This document shows positions 51,035 to 58,834 of a DNA stretch of 64,000 bases, piece by piece. Source of the stretch: CAYPTB01 sp964413535 (lineage in GTDB: Bacteria; Planctomycetota; UBA1135; GCA-002686595). Made by a program: the position numbers and the translations under genes. The notes beneath the pieces were generated by a model. That model was not told where the DNA came from and searched no databases. It was given only the letters and a program-made list of their open reading frames with translations. Numbering within the stretch: the stretch's first letter is position 1; each line of letters opens with the position of its first letter. Location of the stretch: positions 1 through 64,000 of the forward strand of contig CAYPTB010000061.1 of the NCBI GenBank assembly GCA_964413535.1. Direction: 5' to 3'.

Positions 51035-52603
51035 ATGTCGAGCGCTCAGCAGAACGTCACGACCACTCCCGACCAATACCGGGCATTGTTCGCCGTGTCG
51101 GACGCGATCGCTTCGCATCGGGACCTGCCCGTGCTGTTTCACGAGTTGGCGAGGCGTCTCGGCCGGGTGGTGCGATTCGATGCGCTCTCGTTGGTGCTCC
51201 ATGATGCGGAGACCAACACGATGCGCCTGCACGTGCTGGAGACCAGCGAACCCGTCGAATCACCGCTCGAGATCGTCTTGAGCCCGGACGACGACCCAGC
51301 GGGGTTGGTCTGGCAGACGCAGCAGCCGCTGATCACCTCGAGCATCGCGGAGCTCTGCAGGTGGCCGCGATTGCTGGAACGGGTGCGTCCCTACAGCGTC
51401 GAGAGCTACTGCTGGCTGCCGCTGACCACGGCCAGGCGGCGGCTCGGCGCATTGGTGTTCACGTCCAAGCAGCCGTCGGCCTACGATGCGATGAACCTGG
51501 ACTTCTTGCATCAGGTCGCCAACCAGGTCGCCATCGCCGTCGAGAACGCGCTGGCGTTCCAGGAGATCGAAGCGCTGAAGGACAAGCTTGCCACGGAGAA
51601 GGCGTACCTGGAGGAAGAGGTCCGCACCGAGCACGCGTTCGGAGACATCGTCGGAGAGAGCCCGGCCCTGCGAGCGGTACTCGAGGCAGTCGAGACCGTT
51701 GCGCCGACGGACTCGACCGTCCTGGTCTGCGGGGCGACCGGCACGGGGAAGGAGCTCATCGCCCGCGCCTTGCACGACCGGAGCCCGCGAAGCGGACGCA
51801 CGTTCGTCAAGCTGAACTGCGCCGCCATCCCCACTGGACTGCTCGAGAGCGAGCTGTTCGGCCACGAGCGGGGAGCGTTCACCGGCGCGATCGCCCAGAA
51901 GGCCGGACGCTTCGAGCTGGCGAACCAGGGGACGCTGTTCCTCGACGAGATCGGGGACATTCCGCTGGAGCTCCAGCCCAAGCTGCTCCGGGTCCTCCAA
52001 GAGCAGGAGTTCGAGCGATTGGGCGGCACACGGACGATCGGAGTGAACGTGCGCCTGGTGGCCGCCACCAACTGCGAGTTGGCGAAGATGGTCGCGGAGG
52101 GCCGCTTCCGCAGCGATCTGTACTACCGCCTGAACGTCTTCCCGATCGCGATGCCGACCCTGCGCGAGCGGCCGGAAGACATCCCGCGTCTGGTGCGTCA
52201 TTTCACGCAGCGGTTCGCCCGCCGCATGGGCCGTCGCATCGAGAGCATCCCGTCCGCCACGATGGATGCGCTGGTGCGCTACCCCTGGCCCGGCAACGTG
52301 CGCGAGCTCCAGAACATCATCGAACGGGCCGTCATCCTCTCACCCGGCCCGACGCTCCAGGTCCCTCTGGCCGACCTGCAGGCCGTGCCCGCGAAAACGC
52401 AGCCAAGGACTGCGCCGATCGCAACGCCGATCACGCTCGTCGACGCCGAGCGCGAGCACATCGTCGACGCCTTGGTCGCCACCGGATGGGTCGTGGGGGG
52501 ACCCAGGGGCGCCGCGGCTCGCCTGGGGATGAAGCGCTCCACGCTGCAGAAGAAGATGCAGAAGCTCGGGATCGCCCGCCCCTCCCGAGCGGATGCCACC
52601 TGA
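51035..52603 (+). CDS. GAF-AAA-Fis sigma-54-dependent activator
   Basis: A 522-residue enhancer-binding protein. GAF sensor (about 15-172), a coiled-coil linker (EIEALKDKLATEKAYLEEEVRTE, about 177-200), AAA+ domain with Walker A GATGTGKE (233-240), the sigma-54-contacting loop GAFTGA (280-285), Walker B LFLDEIGD (301-308) and arginine-rich sensor regions, and a Fis-type helix-turn-helix at the end (AARLGMKRSTLQKKMQKL). It opens sigma-54 promoters in response to a small ligand or redox cue sensed by GAF. The ATG at 51035 has GGAGGA eight bases upstream. A truncated paralogue and a third remnant lie 5-6 kb downstream. Confidence 0.95.
   Translation: MSSAQQNVTTTPDQYRALFAVSDAIASHRDLPVLFHELARRLGRVVRFDALSLVLHDAETNTMRLHVLETSEPVESPLEIVLSPDDDPAGLVWQTQQPLITSSIAELCRWPRLLERVRPYSVESYCWLPLTTARRRLGALVFTSKQPSAYDAMNLDFLHQVANQVAIAVENALAFQEIEALKDKLATEKAYLEEEVRTEHAFGDIVGESPALRAVLEAVETVAPTDSTVLVCGATGTGKELIARALHDRSPRSGRTFVKLNCAAIPTGLLESELFGHERGAFTGAIAQKAGRFELANQGTLFLDEIGDIPLELQPKLLRVLQEQEFERLGGTRTIGVNVRLVAATNCELAKMVAEGRFRSDLYYRLNVFPIAMPTLRERPEDIPRLVRHFTQRFARRMGRRIESIPSATMDALVRYPWPGNVRELQNIIERAVILSPGPTLQVPLADLQAVPAKTQPRTAPIATPITLVDAEREHIVDALVATGWVVGGPRGAAARLGMKRSTLQKKMQKLGIARPSRADAT
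51561..52587 (+). repeat. Direct repeat, copy 1 (activator AAA-Fis region)
   Basis: The linker, AAA+ and Fis part of the complete activator is repeated with high nucleotide identity at 57540-58585, in the same orientation. Long stretches such as gagctgttcggccacgagcg are identical. Confidence 0.9.
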
Positions 52604-53015
52604 TCCTCCTCCGCGCGCACTCCTGGTCGCGCGTCGCGCGCCGCGCGCCGACGCGCCGGGCAAGCACCCCGGACTGCTCGGCCGCAAACCACTTGATTGG
52701 AGTTGCGGGATTCCCCAAACGACCACTGGCGCGAGAGACACGGCATCGAGGCGGATCCGAAGCCGCCCGATCGAGGGGCCGGCGCGGAGGATAGCCGGGA
52801 TCATTCTGGCGGCCGGCCACCCGACTTTGCGCGGATCGGTGAGAGCGTCGATCCACGATGCGAGCAGGCTGCATGCGCGAATCCCTCAGACTGGACGAGC
52901 CTCCTCCTCGGGCGCCCGCGGCGCGGCAGGACTACGCCGGGCAGTCGAAGGGCTGGGCGACCATCGGAGACTCCCGCGCAAACGCCTCGCCCGACTCGGA
53001 AGCGGAGCGTCGTGC
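52604..53015. other. Intergenic region, no gene seen
   Basis: Stop-free frames exist but have noise-like composition. No sigma-54 type promoter, repeat or RNA gene could be identified with confidence. Confidence 0.4.
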
Positions 53016-53021
53016 TAGATT
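53016..53021 (+). promoter_or_regulatory. Candidate -10 box for the ECF sigma gene
   Basis: TAGATT, 19 bases before the ATG at 53041, in gtgctagattccgcc. No ribosome site between. The -35 region is not recognisable, so an alternative sigma factor, perhaps the encoded one itself, may read it. Confidence 0.3.
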
Positions 53022-53040
53022 CCGCCTCGTCCGGGTGCCC

Positions 53041-53631
53041 ATGGACGCAGGTACGCAGGAGGAGTCTGGGTCGGGCGAGGTGACCCGGTTGCTCGGGCGC
53101 ATCGCCGCGGGCGACGAGACAGCCTGGAACCGGGTGTACGAGATCGTGCTCGGGGATCTGCAACGCGTCGCGGGGGCGATGCTGCGGCGCGAGCGTGCGG
53201 GGCACACGCTGCAGACGCTCGACGTCGTCCACGACGCGTTCGTGCGGCTCGTCCGGGAGGAGACGACGCCCGAGAACCGCGGGAAGTTCCTCGCCATCGC
53301 GGCGCTGGCGATGCGGCGCATCCTCGTCGATCACGCGCGGCGCCGGGGCGCGAAGAAGCGCGGGGAGGGCATCGCGCCCGTGGCGCTCCCGGAGGCGCTC
53401 GCGCAGAGTTCGGACGCGAACGACCTCGACCTCGTGGCCGTCGACGAGGCGCTGGTCGAGCTCGAGCGGCTCGAGCCCGAGCTAGCCTCGCTCGTGAACC
53501 TGCGCTTCTTCGCCGGACTGTCCGAGGCGGACGCCGCGCTCGCGCTGGGACTTTCGGAGCGCACGGTCCAGCGGCGCTGGATCGAGGCGAAGAGCTTCCT
53601 CTCGGGCCGTTTACGGCGAGAGCGGCCGTGA
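53041..53631 (+). CDS. ECF-type RNA polymerase sigma factor (planctomycete class)
   Basis: A 196-residue sigma factor of the planctomycete-expanded ECF class (TIGR02999-like). Region 2 covers about 15-100 (DETAWNRVYEIVLGDLQRVAGAML, TLQTLDVVHDAFVRLV, FLAIAALAMRRILVDHARRR), and region 4 is a helix-turn-helix at about 145-190 (LVNLRFFAGLSEADAALALGLSERTVQRRW). The ATG at 53041 gives the family length; the frame extends 61 codons upstream without plausible coding. The stop overlaps the next start as GTGA, coupling it to the kinase-TPR gene, as is usual for this class. Probably activated through the kinase. Confidence 0.93.
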   Translation: MDAGTQEESGSGEVTRLLGRIAAGDETAWNRVYEIVLGDLQRVAGAMLRRERAGHTLQTLDVVHDAFVRLVREETTPENRGKFLAIAALAMRRILVDHARRRGAKKRGEGIAPVALPEALAQSSDANDLDLVAVDEALVELERLEPELASLVNLRFFAGLSEADAALALGLSERTVQRRWIEAKSFLSGRLRRERP

Positions 53632-56330
53632 GCGGCGCGGACGGGCTCTTCCGTCGTGCCGTGGAGCTGTGCGCCGAGCTTCGCGAGCTCGCGCCGCCGG
53701 AGCGCGAGCTCCGCCTCGCCGCCGCATGTGCGAGCGAGCCGGAGCTGCTCGCTCTCGTTCGCACCCTGCTCGCGGGCGAGCGAGCGCCGCTCACAGGCCT
53801 CGATCGACCCGCGATCGAGCACGTGCGCGTGCCCGAGTTCGCGCTCCCGGAACGCATCGGTCGCTGCCGCATCGTGCGTGTGATCGGCCGTGGCGGTCAG
53901 GGGATCGTCTACGAGGCGGAGCAGGATGTGCCGCGCCGTCCGGTGGCCGTGAAGGTGATCGGCACGTCCTGGGTGAGCGCGAGCAGCCGCCGCCGCTTCG
54001 AGGAAGAGGTCGAGATCCTCGGCCGGCTCGAGCACCCCAGCATCGCGCGCATCTACGAGGGTGGCGTCGTACCGGGCCCGTTCGGGGACCAGCCGTACTT
54101 CGTGATGCAGCTCGGACTGGGGAAGCCGCTCACCGAGCACGCCGACGAGCATGGCCTCGACCTCGCAGCGCGCGTGCGTCTCTTGACGAGGATCTGCGAG
54201 GCCGTCGAGCACGCGCACGGCAAGCTCGTCGTGCACTGCGACCTGAAGCCGGCGAACATCCTGGTGACGGCGGCGCCAGGCGGCGACGACCCGCACGTCG
54301 GCCGGCCGCTGATCCTGGATTTCGGGATCGCGCAGGTCCTCGGCCGGGCGGAAGTCGAGCTGACGGCCGGGAAGGGCACGCCAGGTTTCATGGCTCCGGA
54401 GCAGCGGGCCGGCGAGCGTCCCGACGTCCGCTGGGACGTTTTCGCGCTCGGCAACATCGGCGCTCTCCTGGTCCCCAGTGCGCCGGCCCGCCGCGACCGG
54501 CATCACCGGGACGCGCTCGCCGCAATCCTCGGCAAGGCCACCGAGCGCGACCCCGGCCGGAGGTACCGCTCGGTCGAGGAGCTCCGAAAGGACCTGGAGC
54601 GCTGCCTGCGCTTCGAGCCTCCGGAGGGAGTCGCGACGAGCCGGGCTCGTCGGATGGCGCTCTTCGTGCGCCGGCGCCCGACCGCAGCGGCTCTTTACGC
54701 CGTGTTGGCGCTGACCGTCCTGCTGAGCGCGAAGCTCGTCGCCGGATCGCTGCGTGCGGGCCAGCGGCGTGCTGCACTGGCGAGCGCCGTGCAGGAAGAC
54801 GTCCAGAAGCTCGCCCTGCTTCAACGGACCTTTCAGTGGGAGGAGTGCAAAGCGGTGCTCGCCCACACTCGTGGCCGCCTTGCATCCGCGGCGGAGGCCG
54901 TCTCGACAGAGCTCCGCGCGGCCATCGATCGCGCTACTGCGAACCTGGAGTTGGCCCAGCGCCTTGACTTCATCCGCTTTCACCGGGCCCCATTGCTGGG
55001 GGGAGTTCCGGACAAGGACGCGGCGGATCGGGATTACGAGACGGCGTTCCTGAAAGCTGGGCTCATCGTCGGCTTGGATGATCAGGCAGGCGCGGCGGCA
55101 CGGGTCCGGGAGTCCGAGGTGACCGAAGCTCTCGTGGCCGCGCTCGACGACTGGGCCGTCGCCACGCAAGACGAGCGGCGCCGGGCCTGGTGCCTGGGTG
55201 TTGCGCGACTCGCCGATCCGAATCCGACGGGATGGCGAGCGCGGCTCTGCGATTCCGAGGTTTGGGCAGATCGTTCGGCGCTTGCTGCTGCGGCCCAAGG
55301 CGCGCCGCTGGACGAGTTGCCGCTGTCTCTGACGGTGGCCGTGTCCGAGCGACTTCAGGACCTGGGTGGAGCCGAGGATGCGATCCGCTTGCTCAAGCAC
55401 GTGGACCGGGCACACCCCGGCGACTTCGGGGTCAACTTCCGTCTGGGCTTCGCCTTGATCTCCCAGCAAAACCCGGGGGAGGCTGTCGGCTACTACCGGG
55501 CCGCGTTGGCCGTGCGACCCGTACCCGTGGTCTGGAACAACCTCGGCTACGCCCTGAAGGCAGCCGGCGAGCTCGATGAGGCCATATCGAGTTACGAACA
55601 GGCCCTCCGGCTCGACCCCAAGTACGCACCGGCTCATATGAATCTCGGCGTGGCGTTCAAGGCCATGGGGAGACTCGACCAGGCCATCGACTGCTACCGG
55701 CGCGCGGTCGAAGCCGATCCCGCCTTTGCTCAGGCTCAGAACAACCTCGCCAACGCGCTGAAGGCCCGCGGCGACCTGGCCGGCGCCGTTGAGCACTTCG
55801 AGCAAGCCGCGCGACTTGCCCCCACGCTGGCGGAGCCGCACTACAACCTCGGCCTGCTATTCACCGAGCAGGAACGCGACGACGAGGCGATCGCGCAGTT
55901 CGAAGAGGCACTGCGTCTGGCCCCCACCCTCTACCAGGCCCACAACAACCTCGGCAACTTGCTCAAGCAGCGCGAGCAATGGGACGAGGCCGTGGCTCAT
56001 TATCGGCGCGCTATTGAACTTGCGCCGGGCGATGCCTACTCGCACGCCAACCTCGGCCGAACCCTCATGGCGCAGGGAGGGCATCCAGACGAGGCGCTGG
56101 CAGAGCTCCGAGAGGGGGTCCGTCTCAAGCCCGACGCGGGAAAAATGCATGCAGCGCTCGGCAAGGCGCTCCTGGCCCAGAGCGAGTTCAGGGAGGCGGA
56201 GGCGTCCCTCCGCCGAGCGCTGGAGCTGTTGCCCGAATCAGATCCGCGCCGGACGGAAGTCGAGCAGAACCTGCGTGAGTGCCAAGATCGCTTGACGGAT
56301 GACGAGCCCGGGAAAGCGCGGGATGGCTGA
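53628..56330 (+). CDS. Ser/Thr protein kinase with membrane helix and TPR repeats
   Basis: A 900-residue protein. A Hanks-type kinase domain (about 80-345): GRGGQGIVYEAE (87-98), VAVKVIG with Lys109, catalytic HCDLKPANIL (Asp205; the usual Arg of HRD is Cys204), LDFGIA (Asp231) and GTPGFMAPEQ. The C-lobe after ALGNIG is unusually short, with the segment that normally holds helices F-G replaced by about 15 residues before the LAAILGKATERDPGRRYRS end motif. One membrane helix (about 353-372), then a spacer and about eight TPRs (about 590-890; NNLGYALKAAGELDEAISSYEQALRLDP). GTG start overlaps the sigma factor stop. Probably signals to that sigma factor. Confidence 0.93.
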   Translation: MSGADGLFRRAVELCAELRELAPPERELRLAAACASEPELLALVRTLLAGERAPLTGLDRPAIEHVRVPEFALPERIGRCRIVRVIGRGGQGIVYEAEQDVPRRPVAVKVIGTSWVSASSRRRFEEEVEILGRLEHPSIARIYEGGVVPGPFGDQPYFVMQLGLGKPLTEHADEHGLDLAARVRLLTRICEAVEHAHGKLVVHCDLKPANILVTAAPGGDDPHVGRPLILDFGIAQVLGRAEVELTAGKGTPGFMAPEQRAGERPDVRWDVFALGNIGALLVPSAPARRDRHHRDALAAILGKATERDPGRRYRSVEELRKDLERCLRFEPPEGVATSRARRMALFVRRRPTAAALYAVLALTVLLSAKLVAGSLRAGQRRAALASAVQEDVQKLALLQRTFQWEECKAVLAHTRGRLASAAEAVSTELRAAIDRATANLELAQRLDFIRFHRAPLLGGVPDKDAADRDYETAFLKAGLIVGLDDQAGAAARVRESEVTEALVAALDDWAVATQDERRRAWCLGVARLADPNPTGWRARLCDSEVWADRSALAAAAQGAPLDELPLSLTVAVSERLQDLGGAEDAIRLLKHVDRAHPGDFGVNFRLGFALISQQNPGEAVGYYRAALAVRPVPVVWNNLGYALKAAGELDEAISSYEQALRLDPKYAPAHMNLGVAFKAMGRLDQAIDCYRRAVEADPAFAQAQNNLANALKARGDLAGAVEHFEQAARLAPTLAEPHYNLGLLFTEQERDDEAIAQFEEALRLAPTLYQAHNNLGNLLKQREQWDEAVAHYRRAIELAPGDAYSHANLGRTLMAQGGHPDEALAELREGVRLKPDAGKMHAALGKALLAQSEFREAEASLRRALELLPESDPRRTEVEQNLRECQDRLTDDEPGKARDG

Positions 56331-56792
56331 TCTGTGCGATCGACTCCGGCCGTGCTCCAGCGTCGGGCTTGGGTGGGCCTAGCGGCTATCCTCGCGCCTT
56401 CCGCGCGATCCGAGAAGTCCGAATCACCACGAACGGCGAGTTCTTGCGCGCGTTCCTACGAACGCGCTCGACGCGCGCTGCGGCTCCATATGCGCTCCGA
56501 GGTCCGCGGAGGCGCGCAGCGACGCTATGCGCAGGCGCTCGCCGCCGCGGTCGCGCCCTCGACGGCTGACGAGCGAGCGCGCAGCCGCTCGATCCTGGAC
56601 GACCTGGCCGTCCGTTGAGATAGGCACGACCACGGCTTTGCGCACGGTGTCGCCTCCGACGACGGCTGAATGCGACGGCACCCGCGAGCTCCGGCGCCGT
56701 GCGCAACGACTCTGACCTTCGGACACGAGGAGGGCGCCTTCACTGGCGCGAGTGCGCACATCGGCCCGATTGCGGCGGCCGGCGGGCGCGCG
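56331..56792. other. Intergenic region with gene debris
   Basis: No intact gene. A 95-codon frame at 56334-56618 is arginine/serine-rich and unconvincing apart from its last 30 residues. Near the end lies a short activator remnant (56718-56759). Otherwise nothing identifiable. Confidence 0.35.
56718..56759 (+). pseudogene. Remnant of a third sigma-54 activator
   Basis: Fourteen codons read FGHEEGAFTGASAH, matching the FGHERGAFTGAIAQ block of the two neighbouring activators. The bases just before (gactctgacc) resemble the preceding ESEL codons with a two-base loss. Nothing else of the gene survives. Confidence 0.55.
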
Positions 56793-56798
56793 TAGGCT
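56793..56798 (+). promoter_or_regulatory. Candidate -10 box, possible leaderless start
   Basis: TAGGCT followed by six bases and the GTG start at 56805, with no ribosome site. Same hexamer family and spacing as at 9863. Confidence 0.35.
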
Positions 56799-56804
56799 CG
56801 CGGC

Positions 56805-57470
56805 GTGCTCGTCGACTGGCTCACGACGGTGCTCGCCACCCTCACAGGCCTGCTGCCGATCGTGAACCCGTTCGGCACCGCCGCGGTGTTCCTGGCGCTG
56901 ACCGGACGCATGTCGGACACCGAGCGCCAGCGCCAGGCGACGCTCGCCTGCCTCTACGCCACCGGGGTGCTGCTGGTGTTCCTGTTCGCCGGCGCCCTGA
57001 TCATGAACTTCTTCGGCATCTCGATCCCGGCGCTGCGCGTCGCCGGCGGCCTGATCGTGGCGCGTGTGGGCTTCTCGATGCTGGCGCCCATGGCCGACGG
57101 CGGGCCGGACGCTCCCGCACCGCGCCTCGACATCGCCTTCACGCCGCTCGCGCTGCCGATGCTGAGCGGCCCCGGCTCGATCTCGGTCACGATCGGGATG
57201 GCGGCCGGCGCGGACTCCCTCCTCGACCTCCTGGCGATCGTGGCCGGCATCGTGCTGGTCATGCTGGTCTCGTGGGCGATCCTGCGCAGCGCGCGCGCGG
57301 TGAAGCGCATCCTCGGCGAGCAGGGCATCGACGCCATGACCCGCATCATGGGCTTCCTGCTGGTCTGCATCGGCGTGCAGTTCGTCGGGATCGGGGTGAT
57401 CGAGGTGGTCACCGACGAGCGCTTCCTGGGCGAGCTCGTCGACGCGCTGGAGCAGGTTCGGGCGCGGTAG
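56805..57470 (+). CDS. MarC (UPF0056) family membrane protein
   Basis: A 221-residue protein with six hydrophobic helices. TLTGLLPIVNPFGTAAVFLALTG is the family opening, and ALRVAGGLIVARVGFSML plus FTPLALPMLSGPGSISVTIGM are its signature, with a closing RIMGFLLVCIGVQFVGIGV. Members were once linked to multiple antibiotic resistance, but the function is not established. GTG start at 56805; the first helix follows immediately. A TAGGCT hexamer six bases upstream suggests a leaderless message. It sits between the activator remnant and the truncated activator copy. Confidence 0.93.
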   Translation: MLVDWLTTVLATLTGLLPIVNPFGTAAVFLALTGRMSDTERQRQATLACLYATGVLLVFLFAGALIMNFFGISIPALRVAGGLIVARVGFSMLAPMADGGPDAPAPRLDIAFTPLALPMLSGPGSISVTIGMAAGADSLLDLLAIVAGIVLVMLVSWAILRSARAVKRILGEQGIDAMTRIMGFLLVCIGVQFVGIGVIEVVTDERFLGELVDALEQVRAR

Positions 57471-57536
57471 GCCGGGGTTTTCTGGCGCCCTCGAGCGCGA
57501 CCTCGCGCGCTACGTGCTGGAGACCAAGCCAGCGCC

Positions 57537-58766
57537 ATGAACGTGCAGGAACTCGAAGGGCTCGAGGACAAGCTCGCCAAGGAGAAGGCGTACTTGGAGG
57601 AGGAAGTGCGCACGGAGCACGGCTTCGGCGAGATCATCGGCGAGAGCCCGCTCCTGCGATCCGTGTTGAAGAGCGTCGCAACCGTTGCACCGACCGACTC
57701 CACCGTCCTGGTCTGCGGGGCGACCGGCACCGGCAAGGAACTCATCGCGCGTGCCGTGCACGACCAGAGCCCCCGCAAGGCACGCACGTTCGTCAAGCTC
57801 AATTGCGCGGCCATCCCGACCGGGCTGCTGGAGAGCGAGCTGTTCGGCCACGAGCGGGGCGCCTTCACCGGCGCGATCGCGCAGAAGCTCGGACGTTTCG
57901 AGCTGGCGAACCAGGGGACGCTGTTCCTCGACGAGATCGGGGACATTCCGCTGGAGCTCCAGTCCAAGCTGCTCCGGGTCCTCCAGGAACAGGAGTTCGA
58001 ACGACTCGGTGGCATCAAGACGATCCGGGTGAACGTGCGCCTGGTAGCCGCCACGAACTGTGACCTGGCGAGGATGGTCGCGGAGGGCCGATTCCGCAGC
58101 GACCTCTACTACCGCCTGAATGTCTTTCCGATCGCGGTGCCGACCTTGCGAGAGCGGCCGGAAGACATCCCGCGCCTGGTGCGTCATTTCACACAGCGCT
58201 TCGCTCGCCGCATGGGCCGTCGGATCGAGAGCATCCCGTCCGCCACGATGGATGCGCTGGTGCACTACCCGTGGCCCGGCAACGTGCGCGAGCTCCAGAA
58301 CATCGTCGAACGGGCTGTCATCCTCTCACCAGGCCCGACGCTCCAGGTCCCTCTGGCCGACCTGCACGCCGTGCCCGCGCCGACCCAGCGGGGGACGGCG
58401 CCGATCGCGACGCCGATCGCGGCGCCGATCACGCTCGTCGACGCCGAGCGCAAGCACATCGTCGAAGCCTTGGTCGCCACCGGATGGGTCGTGGGCGGAC
58501 CCCGAGGCGCCGCGGCTCGCCTCGGGATGAAGCGCTCCACGCTGCAGAAGAAGCTGCAGAAGCTCGGGATCGCGCGCCCCTCCCAGTCTGGCGAGTGCCA
58601 CCCATCGCGCTCCGCGCGCCTCCCCGTGCCAGACCGACCGAGCGAGCGGGCCGATGTTCACACCGAGCGGCGAGCCGGCCCGTTCGAGGCCTCGGCTCGC
58701 CGTACGTCCGTCCGGCTGCCGCGTTACGTCTTTCGGCGTAGTACCACGCTCGCGGCAGCGCGTTAG
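57537..58766 (+). CDS. GAF-less sigma-54 activator, duplicate of the 51-kb gene
   Basis: A 409-residue protein beginning in the coiled-coil linker (LEGLEDKLAKEKAYLEEEVRTE), then the full AAA+ domain with GATGTGKE, GAFTGA and LFLDEIGD and the Fis-type end. It lacks the GAF sensor of its paralogue. Upstream, acgtgctggagacca (57512-57526) is identical to the paralogue's GAF region (51231-51245) but in a different frame, which suggests loss of most of the GAF-coding part by deletion. At the 3' end the stop of copy 1 is altered, and translation runs on for about 60 Arg/Ser-rich residues. Without a sensor it could be constitutively active, or non-functional. Confidence 0.85.
   Translation: MNVQELEGLEDKLAKEKAYLEEEVRTEHGFGEIIGESPLLRSVLKSVATVAPTDSTVLVCGATGTGKELIARAVHDQSPRKARTFVKLNCAAIPTGLLESELFGHERGAFTGAIAQKLGRFELANQGTLFLDEIGDIPLELQSKLLRVLQEQEFERLGGIKTIRVNVRLVAATNCDLARMVAEGRFRSDLYYRLNVFPIAVPTLRERPEDIPRLVRHFTQRFARRMGRRIESIPSATMDALVHYPWPGNVRELQNIVERAVILSPGPTLQVPLADLHAVPAPTQRGTAPIATPIAAPITLVDAERKHIVEALVATGWVVGGPRGAAARLGMKRSTLQKKLQKLGIARPSQSGECHPSRSARLPVPDRPSERADVHTERRAGPFEASARRTSVRLPRYVFRRSTTLAAAR
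57540..58585 (+). repeat. Direct repeat, copy 2 (activator AAA-Fis region)
   Basis: Same orientation as copy 1 (51561-52587), with a small in-frame insertion (AAPI) in the linker before the Fis domain. The copies flank the sigma factor, kinase and MarC genes, so recombination between them would delete or duplicate about 6 kb. Confidence 0.9.
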
Positions 58767-58834
58767 TTTCGCCGTACCTCACGCACGCACGTCCTTCGGC
58801 GCGCGTGTTCGTGACTGAAGGAGAGGATCGGATC

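Noticed and set aside
56334..56618. 95-codon frame between the kinase and MarC genes
   Set aside because: No recognisable motif, no ribosome site and biased composition; the last 30 residues look slightly protein-like but cannot be supported.
49128..58834. Shared gaaggagaggatcg before the transposase and nucleotidyltransferase starts
   Set aside because: Most of the identity is the Shine-Dalgarno core; a 14-base match at two starts is not enough to infer a shared regulatory element.
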